Source: Thalassomonas viridans
GTDB taxonomy: Bacteria; Pseudomonadota; Gammaproteobacteria; Enterobacterales; Alteromonadaceae
Length of the DNA: 64,000 bases
NCBI RefSeq assembly: GCF_000948985.2
Contig: NZ_CP059733.1
Span: 1 to 64,000, forward strand
Direction of reading: 5' to 3'
Positions within the stretch are counted from its first letter, which is position 1. Every line of letters begins with the position of its first letter. The notes beneath the pieces were generated by a model that saw only the letters and a program-made list of their open reading frames with translations, made no database searches and was not told the origin of the DNA. A program made the translations under genes and the position numbers. Positions 9,615 through 21,516 of the stretch are shown piece by piece.

Positions 9615-10517
9615 ATGACGCCATCAAAACGTAGAGGCTTAGGCCGCGGCCTTGACGCTTTACTGACCAACGAAGCCCCTAAACCGGCAGAGCAGCCGGT
9701 GGTGGAAACTGTCCTGGAACAAAGCGAATTGCAAAAACTGCCGATCGAGCAGCTACAGCCGGGCAAATACCAGCCGCGTAAGGATATGTCGCCGGAAGCC
9801 CTGGAAGAGCTGGCCAATTCGATCCGCTCGCAGGGGATTATCCAGCCGATCGTGGTAAGGGCCCTTACCGGGGAAAGCGGAGCGGGCAGCAGCGAAGCGA
9901 CTTATGAAATCATAGCCGGCGAGCGCCGCTGGCGTGCCGCCCTGCTGGCCGGCATCGACATGATGCCCTGCCTGGTGAAAGAAGTACCGGACGAAGCCGC
10001 CGTCGCCATCGCCCTGATTGAGAATATTCAGCGGGAAGATCTCAATGCCATGGAAGAAGCCATAGCCTTAGAGCGTCTGTTAACAGAGTTTGAACTGACC
10101 CACCAGGAAGTGGCGGATGCCGTCGGCAAATCCCGCACGACTGTATCTAACCTGTTGCGGCTGAATAACCTCAACGACGAGGTGAAAACCCTGCTTGAAC
10201 ACGGCGATATTGAAATGGGCCACGCCCGTGCCCTGCTGGCACTGGAAAACGACCTGCAAACCACCACCGCGCGCACTGTGGTTGCCAAGGAAATGACGGT
10301 GCGGGAAACCGAAGCCCTGGTAAAAAAAGTGCAGGAGCCGGAGAAGCCTAAAACGGAAAAAGTCAAAGATCCCGATACCTTAGCCCTGGAAACCAACCTG
10401 TCGGAAAAAATAGGCTCCCAGGTTTCCATCAGCCATAACCGCAAGGGTAAAGGCAAGCTGGTGATCTCCTATACCAATTTGGAAGAGCTTGACGGCATAG
10501 TGTCAAAATTCTCTTAA
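9615..10517 (+). CDS. parB: Chromosome partitioning protein ParB (Spo0J)
   Basis: A 300-residue ParB/Spo0J-family CTPase clamp that loads at parS sites and is moved by ParA. In order it shows an N-terminal RGLGRGLDALL box that contacts ParA, and IEQLQPGKYQPRKDM at about 44-58. The CTP-binding motif GERRWRAALLAG follows at about 102-113, then IENIQREDLNAMEEA. A helix-turn-helix (QEVADAVGKSRTTVSNLLRL) and a C-terminal dimerisation domain complete it. It is encoded 14 bases after parA, typical of an operon. Confidence 0.96.
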   Translation: MTPSKRRGLGRGLDALLTNEAPKPAEQPVVETVLEQSELQKLPIEQLQPGKYQPRKDMSPEALEELANSIRSQGIIQPIVVRALTGESGAGSSEATYEIIAGERRWRAALLAGIDMMPCLVKEVPDEAAVAIALIENIQREDLNAMEEAIALERLLTEFELTHQEVADAVGKSRTTVSNLLRLNNLNDEVKTLLEHGDIEMGHARALLALENDLQTTTARTVVAKEMTVRETEALVKKVQEPEKPKTEKVKDPDTLALETNLSEKIGSQVSISHNRKGKGKLVISYTNLEELDGIVSKFS

Positions 10518-10696
10518 TTTCCCTTCTGTTGTGACTTATTTGTAAATATTCCGACAAGACCAACATTTATTCGAAAATATCCGGGCCGCTGTGCCCGATT
10601 AAGTTGCAATCAAAGCTTAAATCAGTATACTTGCGCTGACTTTTTAAAGTTGTGATTTTTACTTTAATTTAGCATGAGATTTACGAATATTTTCGT

Positions 10697-11113
10697 ATGG
10701 ATTCTCTTATGGAGTTACCGGTGACCTTATCCCGCAGAAATGATCTGGTAAAGCCGGGACGTAAGCTGGCATATCAGCAAATCGGCATCTCCATTTTCCT
10801 GGTCGTAACTTGTGCTTTAGTAACATATTTTTGTTGGGGGTTATCCTATGCGATATCCGCTTTAACCGGCGGTGCGATAGGGATAATCCCTAATTTTATA
10901 TTTGCCTGGAAGGCCTTTAGGTATTCCGGGGGCAGCGTCTCTAAATTGGTGGTGGAATCCTTTTATAGCGGCGTGAAGCTAAAACTGGTACTGACGGCGC
11001 TCTTGTTCGCCCTGGCATTCAAATTTATGGCGATTCTGCCGGTACCGTTTTTTGGCACATTTTGCCTGGTAATGGTTATACCCTTACTGGCACCGGTTTT
11101 TTTGAAAAATTAA
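10697..11113 (+). CDS. atpI: ATP synthase subunit I
   Basis: A 138-residue membrane protein with four hydrophobic segments, the first gene of the atp operon. AtpI proteins are thought to help assemble the c-ring. The family is weakly conserved, but position directly before atpB, size and topology fit. The central Gly-rich YAISALTGGAIGIIPNFIFAWKAF segment, given here only as an approximate site (about residues 51-74), resembles other AtpI proteins. The ATG at 10697 is one of two near starts; a second in-frame ATG lies 12 bases further on. Confidence 0.85.
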   Translation: MDSLMELPVTLSRRNDLVKPGRKLAYQQIGISIFLVVTCALVTYFCWGLSYAISALTGGAIGIIPNFIFAWKAFRYSGGSVSKLVVESFYSGVKLKLVLTALLFALAFKFMAILPVPFFGTFCLVMVIPLLAPVFLKN

Positions 11114-11120
11114 CTTTTAA

Positions 11121-11930
<810 letters not shown>

Positions 11931-12000
11931 AATTTCGACATTATCGGGCTTGCCGGCACAACGCCGTCAGGCCCGTAATTTTGATTTAATTTTTAACTTT

Positions 12001-12260
<260 letters not shown>

Positions 12261-12305
12261 TCAAAAGTTTTTTTTATACACGAATAATCAATAGGAGGTA
12301 CACAA

Positions 12306-12776
12306 ATGAACATTAATGCCACTCTTATCGGCCAGTTAATCGCATTTGTCGTATTCGTACTTTTCTGCATGAAGTTCGTATGGCCGCCAATTATGGCTGC
12401 TATCGAAGATCGTCAGAAAGCTATTGCTGATGGCCTTGCCGCTTCCGACCGTGCCGCTAAAGATCTTGAGCTTGCTCAGGAAAAAGCCACGGCGCAATTA
12501 AAAGAGGCTAAATCACAAGCAGCCAGCATTATCGAAGCTGCCAAGAAACGTGAAACTCAATTAATTGAAGAAGCGACTGCTAAAGCACAGGCTGAGAAAG
12601 CGAAAATCATCGCTGCCGGCCATGCCGAAATTGAAACTGAGCGTAACCAGGCTAAAGAAGAATTGCGTCAGCAAGTCGCCGTTCTTGCCGTAGCCGGTGC
12701 CGAGAAAATTCTCGAACGTTCAATTGATGCCGCTGCTCACAGCGACATTTTAGATAAACTTGTAGCTGAACTATAG
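12306..12776 (+). CDS. atpF: F0F1 ATP synthase subunit b
   Basis: A 156-residue peripheral-stalk subunit. One N-terminal membrane helix (about residues 5-25, [20 protein letters not shown]) is followed by a long charged, Ala-rich coiled coil (about 30-145) that reaches up to subunit delta on F1. The length equals that of E. coli subunit b. It has a good AGGAGGT ribosome-binding site and lies between atpE and atpH in the standard order. Confidence 0.97.
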   Translation: MNINATLIGQLIAFVVFVLFCMKFVWPPIMAAIEDRQKAIADGLAASDRAAKDLELAQEKATAQLKEAKSQAASIIEAAKKRETQLIEEATAKAQAEKAKIIAAGHAEIETERNQAKEELRQQVAVLAVAGAEKILERSIDAAAHSDILDKLVAEL

Positions 12777-12789
12777 AGGGTATAGAGCT

Positions 12790-13323
12790 ATGTCTGAATT
12801 GACAACTGTCGCTCGTCCCTATGCTAAAGCTGCGTTTGATTTTGCTGTTGAAGCCAATGCGGTAGATAACTGGTTAACTATGCTGGTATTTGCCGCCGAA
12901 GTTTCTAAAAACGAAGACATGGCCGCTTTCCTTTCCGGAAGCGCCTCGGTTGAACAAACTCAAGAATTATTCATTAAAGTTTGTGACGACCAGCTCGACA
13001 GCAACGGACAGAACTTTATTAAAGTGATGGCCGAAAACAAACGTTTGTTGGTGCTACCACAAGTAGCGGCTCAATTTGGCGAGTTAAAAGCCGAATATGA
13101 GAAAACCGTCGCTGTGGATGTAACGTCTGCCATCGAATTATCGGCAGAACAGATGACTACATTAAGCGCCGCGCTTGAAAAGCGTTTGGCTCGAAAAGTA
13201 AAGCTCAATTGTAACATTGATGCAAGTATAGTGTCCGGTCTGGTAATCAAGGCCGACGACATGGTCATAGATGGTTCAGTACGAGGTAAACTGGGCCGCT
13301 TAGCAACAATGATGCAATCTTAA
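12790..13323 (+). CDS. atpH: F0F1 ATP synthase subunit delta
   Basis: A 177-residue soluble subunit that caps the F1 head and ties it to the b2 stalk. It begins with the family pattern [15 protein letters not shown]. The C-terminal region contains the conserved [20 protein letters not shown] followed by VRGKL, the OSCP/delta signature. Length (E. coli 177) and position between atpF and atpA are as expected. Confidence 0.97.
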   Translation: MSELTTVARPYAKAAFDFAVEANAVDNWLTMLVFAAEVSKNEDMAAFLSGSASVEQTQELFIKVCDDQLDSNGQNFIKVMAENKRLLVLPQVAAQFGELKAEYEKTVAVDVTSAIELSAEQMTTLSAALEKRLARKVKLNCNIDASIVSGLVIKADDMVIDGSVRGKLGRLATMMQS

Positions 13324-13336
13324 CGGGGAACAGAGC

Positions 13337-14878
13337 ATGCAACTGAATTCCACTGAAATCGCCGAACTGATCAAAAAACGTATTGAACAGTTCGACGTTG
13401 TCAGCGAAGCTCGCAACGAAGGTACTATCGTTTCTGTAACTGACGGTATCATTCGCATCCATGGCCTTGCCGATGTAATGCAAGGTGAAATGATCGAACT
13501 TCCTGGCAATCGCTACGCTATCGCGTTAAACCTTGACCGTGATTCGGTCGGTGCGGTAGTAATGGGTCCTTACGCGGACCTGGCGGAAGGCGTAAAAGTT
13601 AAAGGTACTGGCCGTATTTTGGAAGTACCGGTAGGCCGTGGTTTATTAGGCCGCGTAGTAAACACCTTAGGTGAGCCGGTAGACGGCAAGGGCCCTATCG
13701 AAAACGATGGTTTCGCCCCTGTTGAAGTGGTAGCCCCTGGTGTAATCGACCGTAAGTCTGTTGATCAGCCGGTACAAACCGGTATCAAGTCTATCGACTC
13801 CATGATCCCAATCGGTCGTGGTCAGCGTGAATTGATCATCGGTGACCGTCAAATCGGTAAGTCTGCCATCGCGTTAGATGCCATCATCAACCAGAAAGAC
13901 ACAGGCATTAAATGTGTTTATGTAGCAATCGGTCAGAAAGCTTCTACCGTTGCTAACGTAGTACGCAGCCTGGAAGAGCACGGTGCCCTGGAAAATACTA
14001 TTGTTGTAGTAGCTTCTGCTTCTGAAGCCGCTGCCCTGCAATACCTGGCCCCTTACTCTGGTTGTACTATGGGTGAATACTTCCGTGACCGCGGTGAAGA
14101 CGCCCTGATCGTATACGATGATCTGTCTAAGCAAGCTGTTGCTTACCGTCAGATTTCATTGCTACTTCGTCGTCCTCCAGGACGTGAAGCTTACCCGGGT
14201 GACGTTTTCTACCTTCACAGCCGTCTGTTAGAGCGTGCTGCACGTGTAAACGAAGAGTACGTAGAGCGTTTCACTAAAGGTGAAGTAAAAGGCAAAACCG
14301 GTTCATTGACTGCCCTGCCGATCATCGAAACACAAGCGGGCGACGTATCTGCGTTCGTACCGACTAACGTAATTTCGATCACCGACGGTCAGATCTTCCT
14401 TGAAGCTGATTTATTCAACTCAGGTATCCGTCCTGCTGTTAACGCGGGTCTGTCGGTATCTCGTGTTGGTGGTGCTGCACAAACTAAGATCATCAAGAAG
14501 CTTGGTGGTGGTATCCGTTTGGCACTAGCCCAATACCGTGAATTAGCGGCGTTTGCCCAGTTCGCTTCCGATCTTGACGACGCAACCCGTGCCCAGTTAG
14601 AGCACGGTCAGCGCGTAACTGAATTGATGAAGCAAAAGCAATACAGCCCGTTATCTGTTGCTGACACCGCAGTGTCTTTATTCGCTGCTGAAAAAGGTTA
14701 CTTAAACGACGTTGCCCTTGACAAAATCAATGATTTTGAAGCGGCGTTGCATACCTATGTCAACAACGAAAACGCCGAGCTGATGGCTAAGATCAACGAA
14801 ACTGGTAACTACGATAAAGACATCGAAGCTGGACTTGCTAAAGCACTTGAGTCATTCAAGGCTACGCAAACCTGGTAA
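13337..14878 (+). CDS. atpA: F0F1 ATP synthase subunit alpha
   Basis: The 513-residue non-catalytic nucleotide-binding subunit of F1, the same length as in E. coli. The P-loop is [11 protein letters not shown] at about residues 169-179, where many relatives have GDRQTGKTA; GxxxxGK(S/T) is retained. The signature [17 protein letters not shown] and the arginine-finger region lie about residues 362-378. It starts 13 bases after atpH with a GGGGAAC site. Confidence 0.98.
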   Translation: MQLNSTEIAELIKKRIEQFDVVSEARNEGTIVSVTDGIIRIHGLADVMQGEMIELPGNRYAIALNLDRDSVGAVVMGPYADLAEGVKVKGTGRILEVPVGRGLLGRVVNTLGEPVDGKGPIENDGFAPVEVVAPGVIDRKSVDQPVQTGIKSIDSMIPIGRGQRELIIGDRQIGKSAIALDAIINQKDTGIKCVYVAIGQKASTVANVVRSLEEHGALENTIVVVASASEAAALQYLAPYSGCTMGEYFRDRGEDALIVYDDLSKQAVAYRQISLLLRRPPGREAYPGDVFYLHSRLLERAARVNEEYVERFTKGEVKGKTGSLTALPIIETQAGDVSAFVPTNVISITDGQIFLEADLFNSGIRPAVNAGLSVSRVGGAAQTKIIKKLGGGIRLALAQYRELAAFAQFASDLDDATRAQLEHGQRVTELMKQKQYSPLSVADTAVSLFAAEKGYLNDVALDKINDFEAALHTYVNNENAELMAKINETGNYDKDIEAGLAKALESFKATQTW

Positions 14879-14911
14879 GCGTCTTTTTTATAAGTTTCGG
14901 AGTGAAAAGTC

Positions 14912-15772
14912 ATGGCCGGTGGTAAAGAGATAAAATCTAAGATCGCGAGTGTTAAAAACACTCAGAAGATCACCAATGCTATGGAAATGGTTGCAGCCAG
15001 TAAGATGCGCAGAGCGCAAGACGGCATGGCTGCCTCTCGTCCATATGCAGAAAATATACGAAACGTGATCGGTCATATCGCGCTTGGTAACTTAGAATAT
15101 CGCCATCCTTATTTGGAAGAGCGTGAAGTCAAGCGTGTAGGCTACATCGTCGTGTCGACAGACCGCGGTTTGTGTGGCGGTTTGAACGTTAACCTGTTCA
15201 AACAAGTCTTAGCCGATGCTGCCAAGTGGCAGCAACAGGACGCCGAAGTTGAGTTTGCGGTAATTGGCTCTAAAGCCACCGCATTTTTCAACAACATGGG
15301 CGCCAAGGTAAGTGCACAAGTTTCCGGTTTAGGTGACGAGCCATCTATCACTGACCTGATTGGCAGTGTTAAGGTGATGCTAAACGCCTACGACAATGGT
15401 GAAATCGACAAGCTGTTTGTTGTTTATAACAAGTTTGTTAACACCATGACGCAGAAGCCGACTATCGATCAACTTTTACCGTTACCGAAGTCAGACGATG
15501 AAGAAATTCAACATCGTTGGGATTACCTGTACGAGCCCGATGCCAAGGTGCTACTTGAGCAGTTATTGGTTCGTTACGTTGAATCCCAGGTATACCAGGG
15601 CGTGGTAGAAAACCTCGCCTGCGAACAAGCCGCCCGTATGATTGCGATGAAAGCCGCAACAGACAACGCCGGCGACTTGATCGACGACTTACAACTGGTA
15701 TACAACAAAGCACGTCAGGCAGGCATTACCCAGGAGCTGGGTGAGATCGTCGCCGGTGCGGCAGCGGTATAG
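14912..15772 (+). CDS. atpG: F0F1 ATP synthase subunit gamma
   Basis: The 286-residue central rotor shaft. The N-terminal helix [19 protein letters not shown] and the following [14 protein letters not shown] match the family. The C-terminal helix ([15 protein letters not shown]) inserts into the alpha3beta3 ring. [10 protein letters not shown] in the globular domain is also conserved. A short G+C-rich hairpin (15781-15799, GCCGGGCC / GGCCTGGC) directly follows the stop and may tune expression of atpD. Confidence 0.97.
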   Translation: MAGGKEIKSKIASVKNTQKITNAMEMVAASKMRRAQDGMAASRPYAENIRNVIGHIALGNLEYRHPYLEEREVKRVGYIVVSTDRGLCGGLNVNLFKQVLADAAKWQQQDAEVEFAVIGSKATAFFNNMGAKVSAQVSGLGDEPSITDLIGSVKVMLNAYDNGEIDKLFVVYNKFVNTMTQKPTIDQLLPLPKSDDEEIQHRWDYLYEPDAKVLLEQLLVRYVESQVYQGVVENLACEQAARMIAMKAATDNAGDLIDDLQLVYNKARQAGITQELGEIVAGAAAV

Positions 15773-15816
15773 GATTAGATGCCGGGCCTTAGGCCTGGCA
15801 AGCTAAATCCATATAG

Positions 15817-17250
<1,434 letters not shown>

Positions 17251-17284
17251 TTTGGCTTTAGAAAGTCACCCTTAGGAGGTCAAA

Positions 17285-17707
17285 ATGGCGTTATTAACTG
17301 TAAATCTGAGTGTGGTAAGTGCCGAGGAAAACTTATTTTCCGGCAGCATCAAGTCACTGCAGATCACAGGTAGTGAAGGTGAGTTGGGTATTATGCCCGG
17401 CCACGCACCTTTACTGACCTCACTAAAACCTGGTATGGCACGCATCGTGAAAAGCGATGACACGGAAGAAGTAATCTATCTTTCCGGTGGCATGTTAGAA
17501 GTTCAGCCAAACAACGTCACCGTGCTTGCCGACGTGGCAACACGCGCCGACGATTTGGATGAGCAGGCGGCTTTAGAAGCCAAGCAACGCGCTGAAGAAA
17601 ACATCCAAGCCGCAGGCTCGGATGTTGACTATGCCGAAGTTGCCGCGGAATTAGCCCGTGCTGTGGCGCAATTACGCGTCATTCAGTCTGCCAAGAAAAA
17701 GGTTTAA
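17285..17707 (+). CDS. atpC: F0F1 ATP synthase subunit epsilon
   Basis: A 140-residue subunit that sits on the rotor and inhibits ATP hydrolysis. The N-terminal beta-sandwich contains [20 protein letters not shown], the family signature, and the C-terminal half is a helical hairpin ([15 protein letters not shown] onward). It starts with an excellent TTAGGAGGT site and closes the operon, with a terminator 56 bases downstream. Confidence 0.97.
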   Translation: MALLTVNLSVVSAEENLFSGSIKSLQITGSEGELGIMPGHAPLLTSLKPGMARIVKSDDTEEVIYLSGGMLEVQPNNVTVLADVATRADDLDEQAALEAKQRAEENIQAAGSDVDYAEVAAELARAVAQLRVIQSAKKKV

Positions 17708-17762
17708 TTTAGCCGACGCGCCAAGTTAGACTTGTCAAAATAAGCACTAAGTTTTAGTGAAT

Positions 17763-17790
17763 AAAAAGCGGCCTCAGGGTCGCTTTTTTT
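17763..17790 (+). terminator. Terminator of the atp operon
   Basis: An A-tract/T-tract hairpin: AAAAGCGGCC, loop TCAG, then GGTCGCTTTTTTT. The stem has one G-T pair and ends in seven T. It marks the end of atpIBEFHAGDC. Confidence 0.88.
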
Positions 17791-17888
17791 GTGCCCGGGA
17801 TGAACTGTATTCCGGGGCATAGGCTACAAGCCATGGCTATACTTTTCCGACAGAAGAAAATGCTTGGCTGATTAACACGGAGGTCAAT

Positions 17889-18085
17889 ATGCCTATCTAT
17901 GCCGGAACCAGAGATTTAATCAGCCCTATTTGTTATCCAACAGCAGGACATAATCCCTTATTGAGTATGCTGGCGGTAAAGTTCAAGGGGATATGGCAGG
18001 CTTTGATATTGCCAGTGGCAAACGTATACCTCAGACCTATTTCCAGCCTTTCTGCCCGGTCAACCCCAGACCTAAGGTGAATTAA
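17889..18085 (+). pseudogene. Small ORF with an apparent frameshift
   Basis: A strong CGGAGGTCAAT ribosome-binding site precedes ATG 17889. The first frame gives a 63-residue product whose second half looks arbitrary. A shift of frame near 17955-17960 instead gives a protein-like continuation (IEYAGGKVQGDMAGFDIASG, then KRIPQTYFQPFCPVNPR) to a TAA at 18083-18085, 13 bases before the next gene. The likely original product was about 65 residues. I do not recognise it. Either a one-base indel has inactivated it, or one of the two frames is genuine and the other fortuitous. Confidence 0.4.
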
Positions 18086-18180
18086 AGTGGATAATGTTAT
18101 GAACATAAAGTTATATGTAACAGCGCTTATAACCTGGTTTTTAGGTATGCCAGTGATCATTGCCGTGAGTTTTGCTTTAA

Positions 18181-19932
18181 CCGACATTGATCAGACGGTA
18201 GCCTAAAAATTTTATTTTTCTCTGTTCGTCATAGTTGAACCAATGACGTAAACTTGCGCCTCGACTTGTTGAGGTGCATATGAATCTGAAAATCAAACGG
18301 TTAGACCACCATGGTATTGTTGCGGGCGTGATTGATGACTTGAAGTTGGTTGAATTAATCGACCGACATCTGCCACAAGATGATAAACAGGAAATTACCC
18401 CGGGCGAAGCGATCAAGGGTATGATCCTGAATGGGCTGGGGTTTTCTAACCGACCTTTAAGCCTGACTCCTCAGTTTTTTACCAATCTTCCTATGGAACA
18501 CTTGTTTCGCCCCGGTGTTGAAGCAAGCCATTTCAATCGCCACAAACTGGGACGGACACTAGACCAATGCAGCGAATTTGGTTGCGAGAGCCTGTTTTCA
18601 CGCTTGTCCTTCCAGGCATGTCAAATTGAGCAAGTTGACACCCAATTCCACTCTCTGGACAGCACCAGTTACTCGTTAAGTGGCGAATATAAGGTTGATG
18701 ACGAACAAGCGGAAGAAATCCCCATTCAAATCAAGCACGGTTACAGCAAAGATCACCGTCCCGACTTGAAGCAAGTGGTGCAGGAAATGATTGTCAGTCA
18801 GGATGGTGGTGTGCCGCTGGCCAGTAAAAACTGGGATGGCAATGCGTCAGACAACAAGATATTTAGGGAGCGTGTCAATGCACTGATTGATTCCTTTAAA
18901 GCAAGTGAAACGCCCAAGTTTTGTGTTGCCGACAGCAAGCTGTATCACAAGGAGAATGCCGAATTTTTGGCGCAAATCCGTTTCATCACCCTGATACCGT
19001 CAACCATCAAGCTGGAGAGAGAGTCAACACTCGGTGCATTGACGAAGAATGACTGGACCAGCATCGACGAAAACTATAAGTACACCCCGCTGAATGTGGA
19101 GCATATGGGCATTAAACAACGCTGGCTGATTGTTTATTCCAAAGCCGCGAACGAGCGAGCCCAAAAAAGCATTGCAGGTTTGATGACCAAAGAGCAAAAA
19201 GCACTGGAGAAAGCCCTGTTTCATTTGCAAGCGCAACGATTCGCCTGTGAAACCGACGCGCACCGGGCGCTGGAAGCTTTGAATAAAAAGCAAAAATATT
19301 ATCACTTGAGCGTAGCTGACTGCATTGCCCACAAGCAATATGAAGGAAAAGGCCGACCGAAAAAAGATGCGCCGGTTCAATCTATTCAATGGCAACTCAT
19401 TGGAAAGGCAGAAGAAGATAAAATGGCGAAACTGAATTACGTTGAGCAGAAATCTTGCTTTGTTCTAGCCAGTAATGCGACTGAAGCAGAGTTGGATAAT
19501 GAATCCCTTTTTCAGCGTTACAAGGCACAATCCCATGTAGAGCGAGGATTTCGTTTCTTGAAAGATCCGTTGTTTTTTGTCTCTTCCTTGTTTATCAAGA
19601 AGCCCAGCCGAATTGATGCGCTGCTGATGATAATGACGCTGTCATTACTGGTCTATACCGTAGGTCAAAGGCGGCTACGGGCAAACATGGCTAAGGCTGG
19701 TATCACTATCCCAAACCAAATCAACCAACCTATCGTTAACCCAACGCTACGCTGGGTGTTTCAGTGCTTCGAAGGCATTAACCTGGTGCAGTTAAATGTG
19801 GGCTATCAGTATGAGCAAGTCCATGTTGACGGTATGAATGACGTTAGGAGCTCCGTCATAAGACAATTGGCTGGCTCAGCATGCCGTCATTACAAAATTG
19901 AAAATTCTTGTACTGGGGTCTGATCAATGTAA
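18181..19932 (+). mobile_element. IS1634-like insertion sequence
   Basis: An element of about 1.75 kb carrying one transposase gene. The terminal inverted repeats share 13 perfect bases, ACATTGATCAGAC at 18184-18196 and its complement at 19918-19930, then partial similarity inward. A 7-bp direct repeat GCTTTAA flanks it at 18174-18180 and 19933-19939 and is the probable target duplication, because excising IS plus one copy restores an ORF. The exact tip is uncertain by 2-3 bases, since the repeat sits 3 bp outside the left and 2 bp outside the right inverted repeat. Confidence 0.82.
18280..19923 (+). CDS. IS1634-family DDE transposase
   Basis: A 547-residue transposase. The N-terminal part (MNLKIKRLDHHGIVAGVIDD, then GEAIKGMILNGLGFSNRPL) is the DUF4277-type region found in IS1634-family enzymes. 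Candidate catalytic residues are Asp in SLDSTSYSLSG, Asp in CVADSKLYH and Glu in QSHVERGFRFLKDPLFF, the last being the typical family C-motif. I chose the ATG at 18280, six bases past GAGG, over an upstream GTG. The TGA stop lies inside the right inverted repeat (GTCTGATCA). The gene looks intact, so the copy may be recent. Confidence 0.9.
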   Translation: MNLKIKRLDHHGIVAGVIDDLKLVELIDRHLPQDDKQEITPGEAIKGMILNGLGFSNRPLSLTPQFFTNLPMEHLFRPGVEASHFNRHKLGRTLDQCSEFGCESLFSRLSFQACQIEQVDTQFHSLDSTSYSLSGEYKVDDEQAEEIPIQIKHGYSKDHRPDLKQVVQEMIVSQDGGVPLASKNWDGNASDNKIFRERVNALIDSFKASETPKFCVADSKLYHKENAEFLAQIRFITLIPSTIKLERESTLGALTKNDWTSIDENYKYTPLNVEHMGIKQRWLIVYSKAANERAQKSIAGLMTKEQKALEKALFHLQAQRFACETDAHRALEALNKKQKYYHLSVADCIAHKQYEGKGRPKKDAPVQSIQWQLIGKAEEDKMAKLNYVEQKSCFVLASNATEAELDNESLFQRYKAQSHVERGFRFLKDPLFFVSSLFIKKPSRIDALLMIMTLSLLVYTVGQRRLRANMAKAGITIPNQINQPIVNPTLRWVFQCFEGINLVQLNVGYQYEQVHVDGMNDVRSSVIRQLAGSACRHYKIENSCTGV

Positions 19933-20340
19933 GCTTTAAGAGCAGTATTTGACTCTAGCGGCTTAGGTATGCCTGAAGAATTATGGTTTCTCAGCCATTT
20001 GGTTTTGGCTCTGTCAGCCCTGTATTTTGCTGTTAAGCATGCGGATAAAAGGAAGCAGGTTTTGCATATAGCAGCCATTGGCTTGCTTGGTGCCTGTTAT
20101 TATCTGGTTGTTACCTGGCTTTACGTGATTCAATCGGGAATAGATTCGGTATAGTGATGAGCTGGAGACAAGCTTGCTTTTGTCTGGGAAGGATGAGTCT
20201 GCCACTTCCATGTGGGATATGCGCGCCTGGTTTGATACCCGTAATTTTTGCTAAACAATGTCAGCCATTATCAAAACCGGCTTCCGGCGCCACCCGTGGC
20301 ATTTCACGGTGAAAATGTTTATCCAAAAGGTTTTTGTCGT

Positions 20341-21516
20341 TTAGGCGATGGAGCTGACTTTTTTCCGGTAACTGTAGTCGGTGTTTTGCGGAAAGTGCTT
20401 GGTCAGGCCGAAGTCGGTGACCGCCAGGATAGATAAGGTTTCCCCGCCGGTATTTTTGCTATAGTGTTCCACCCAGCGCGGCACATATACCAGGTCTCCG
20501 GCTTTCACCTCTATCGATTTGTCTCCCTGGTGCACCCGTCCCGTGCCGGAAAGCACGAAGAACATGGACTCGTGGGCATGCTTGTGGCATTCATTTTGAC
20601 ATCCTTGCGGGATTTCCAGTAAACGCGGATCCATGACCTCGCAGCCGATATTAAAGCGGCTGACATTAAAGTCGATATTCGAGTCCTTGTCTTTGTTGCT
20701 GTAGAGGTTGACGCCATCTGCCGGTTTGAGGGTGCTGATGTAGGTATGCACTTCATCGGCGTCGCGGTAGGCTTCTTTTTTCACTATGTTATCTAACAGC
20801 GGATTGAGTTTGGCACTGGTAATGTCCCGGTAGAGGGCGGTAAAATATTTGTCCCTGAGGGTGAGGGCCATATCGATCGCCGCTTCAATTTCCCGGTTGT
20901 TGTCACCGTGGCACTGACTGCACTGGCTTAAGGCGATATCTTCTATCACTTCGGCATGCTCGTCGTCACATTCCATATGCAGGCTTAAATAAAGCAGTTC
21001 CTCTTCGGCAACCCCTAAGCGGGTCAGGCCGGTAAACAGGTAGTTATAGATATTGGCCACTACCCCTTCGGTACCCCAGCCCAAAAATGCCGCGCAGCCG
21101 ATGCAGTTGCTGTTTTTTAAAAAACGCAGGCAATCATCAAAATAGCTTACGGTGTAATCTTTGAACTCGGTTTGGTCGGGATCATTGATGCCGAAGACAT
21201 TATTGAGCATTTTCCGCAATAAGTTGGAATGGCGCTCCTCGCTGTTTTCCTCGCCGGCTTCTTCCCACAGGTTATGGGATAACTCGGCGCGGTATTTATC
21301 GTCGTCGCAGTTGACCATCAGGGCGGATATCAGGCGGGTAAAACCTTTGGAATAGTAAAAATGCTGGGAAATGATATAACCATAATCAGCCAGGGTCAGT
21401 TCATTACGCTCACAAGCTTTTAATAAAGGGTTTTGCCAAATGGCATGTTTAGATACAAAAGACTCAAAACGATCGCCGACCCGTGCTCTGGTGTTATGAT
21501 TTTTCTGCAGTTCCAT
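20341..21516 (-). CDS. Haem-oxygenase-like di-iron protein fused to a cupin (copy 1)
   Basis: A 391-residue soluble protein. Residues about 20-230 resemble TenA/PqqC-like haem-oxygenase-fold proteins called iron-containing redox enzymes. Acidic/His motifs suited to a di-iron site are WEEAGEE with His96 (84-96) and HMECDDEHAEVIED (180-193). Residues about 290-370 form a cupin: His311/His313 and Glu316, then GDLVYVPRWVEHYSKN with His351. No signal peptide is visible, so it is cytoplasmic. A close paralogue in the same orientation starts about 2 kb to the right. Members of this fold oxidise small metabolites; the substrate here is unknown. The start has a TGAGGAAA site. Confidence 0.75.
   Translation of the reverse strand: MELQKNHNTRARVGDRFESFVSKHAIWQNPLLKACERNELTLADYGYIISQHFYYSKGFTRLISALMVNCDDDKYRAELSHNLWEEAGEENSEERHSNLLRKMLNNVFGINDPDQTEFKDYTVSYFDDCLRFLKNSNCIGCAAFLGWGTEGVVANIYNYLFTGLTRLGVAEEELLYLSLHMECDDEHAEVIEDIALSQCSQCHGDNNREIEAAIDMALTLRDKYFTALYRDITSAKLNPLLDNIVKKEAYRDADEVHTYISTLKPADGVNLYSNKDKDSNIDFNVSRFNIGCEVMDPRLLEIPQGCQNECHKHAHESMFFVLSGTGRVHQGDKSIEVKAGDLVYVPRWVEHYSKNTGGETLSILAVTDFGLTKHFPQNTDYSYRKKVSSIA

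Larger units (their letters stand above)
18099..20154 (+). pseudogene. Small three-helix membrane protein gene interrupted by an IS
   Basis: The ATG at 18099 starts a hydrophobic N-terminus (27 codons to 18180), and an open frame resumes after the IS and ends at 20154. Deleting 18181-19939 (the IS plus one copy of the 7-bp repeat GCTTTAA) fuses the two parts in frame. The result is a 98-residue protein with three hydrophobic segments (about residues 8-27, 44-60 and 72-91) and a basic loop (KHADKRKQ). With the IS in place the left part stops at 18206 after 35 residues. The downstream part could at most start anew at ATG 19969. I do not recognise the family. Confidence 0.7.

Noticed and set aside
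18188..19926. TGATCA as the target duplication of the IS
   Set aside because: TGATCA is part of the 13-bp inverted repeat at both ends, and removing the element on that basis leaves a stop codon. GCTTTAA as the duplication restores a full reading frame.
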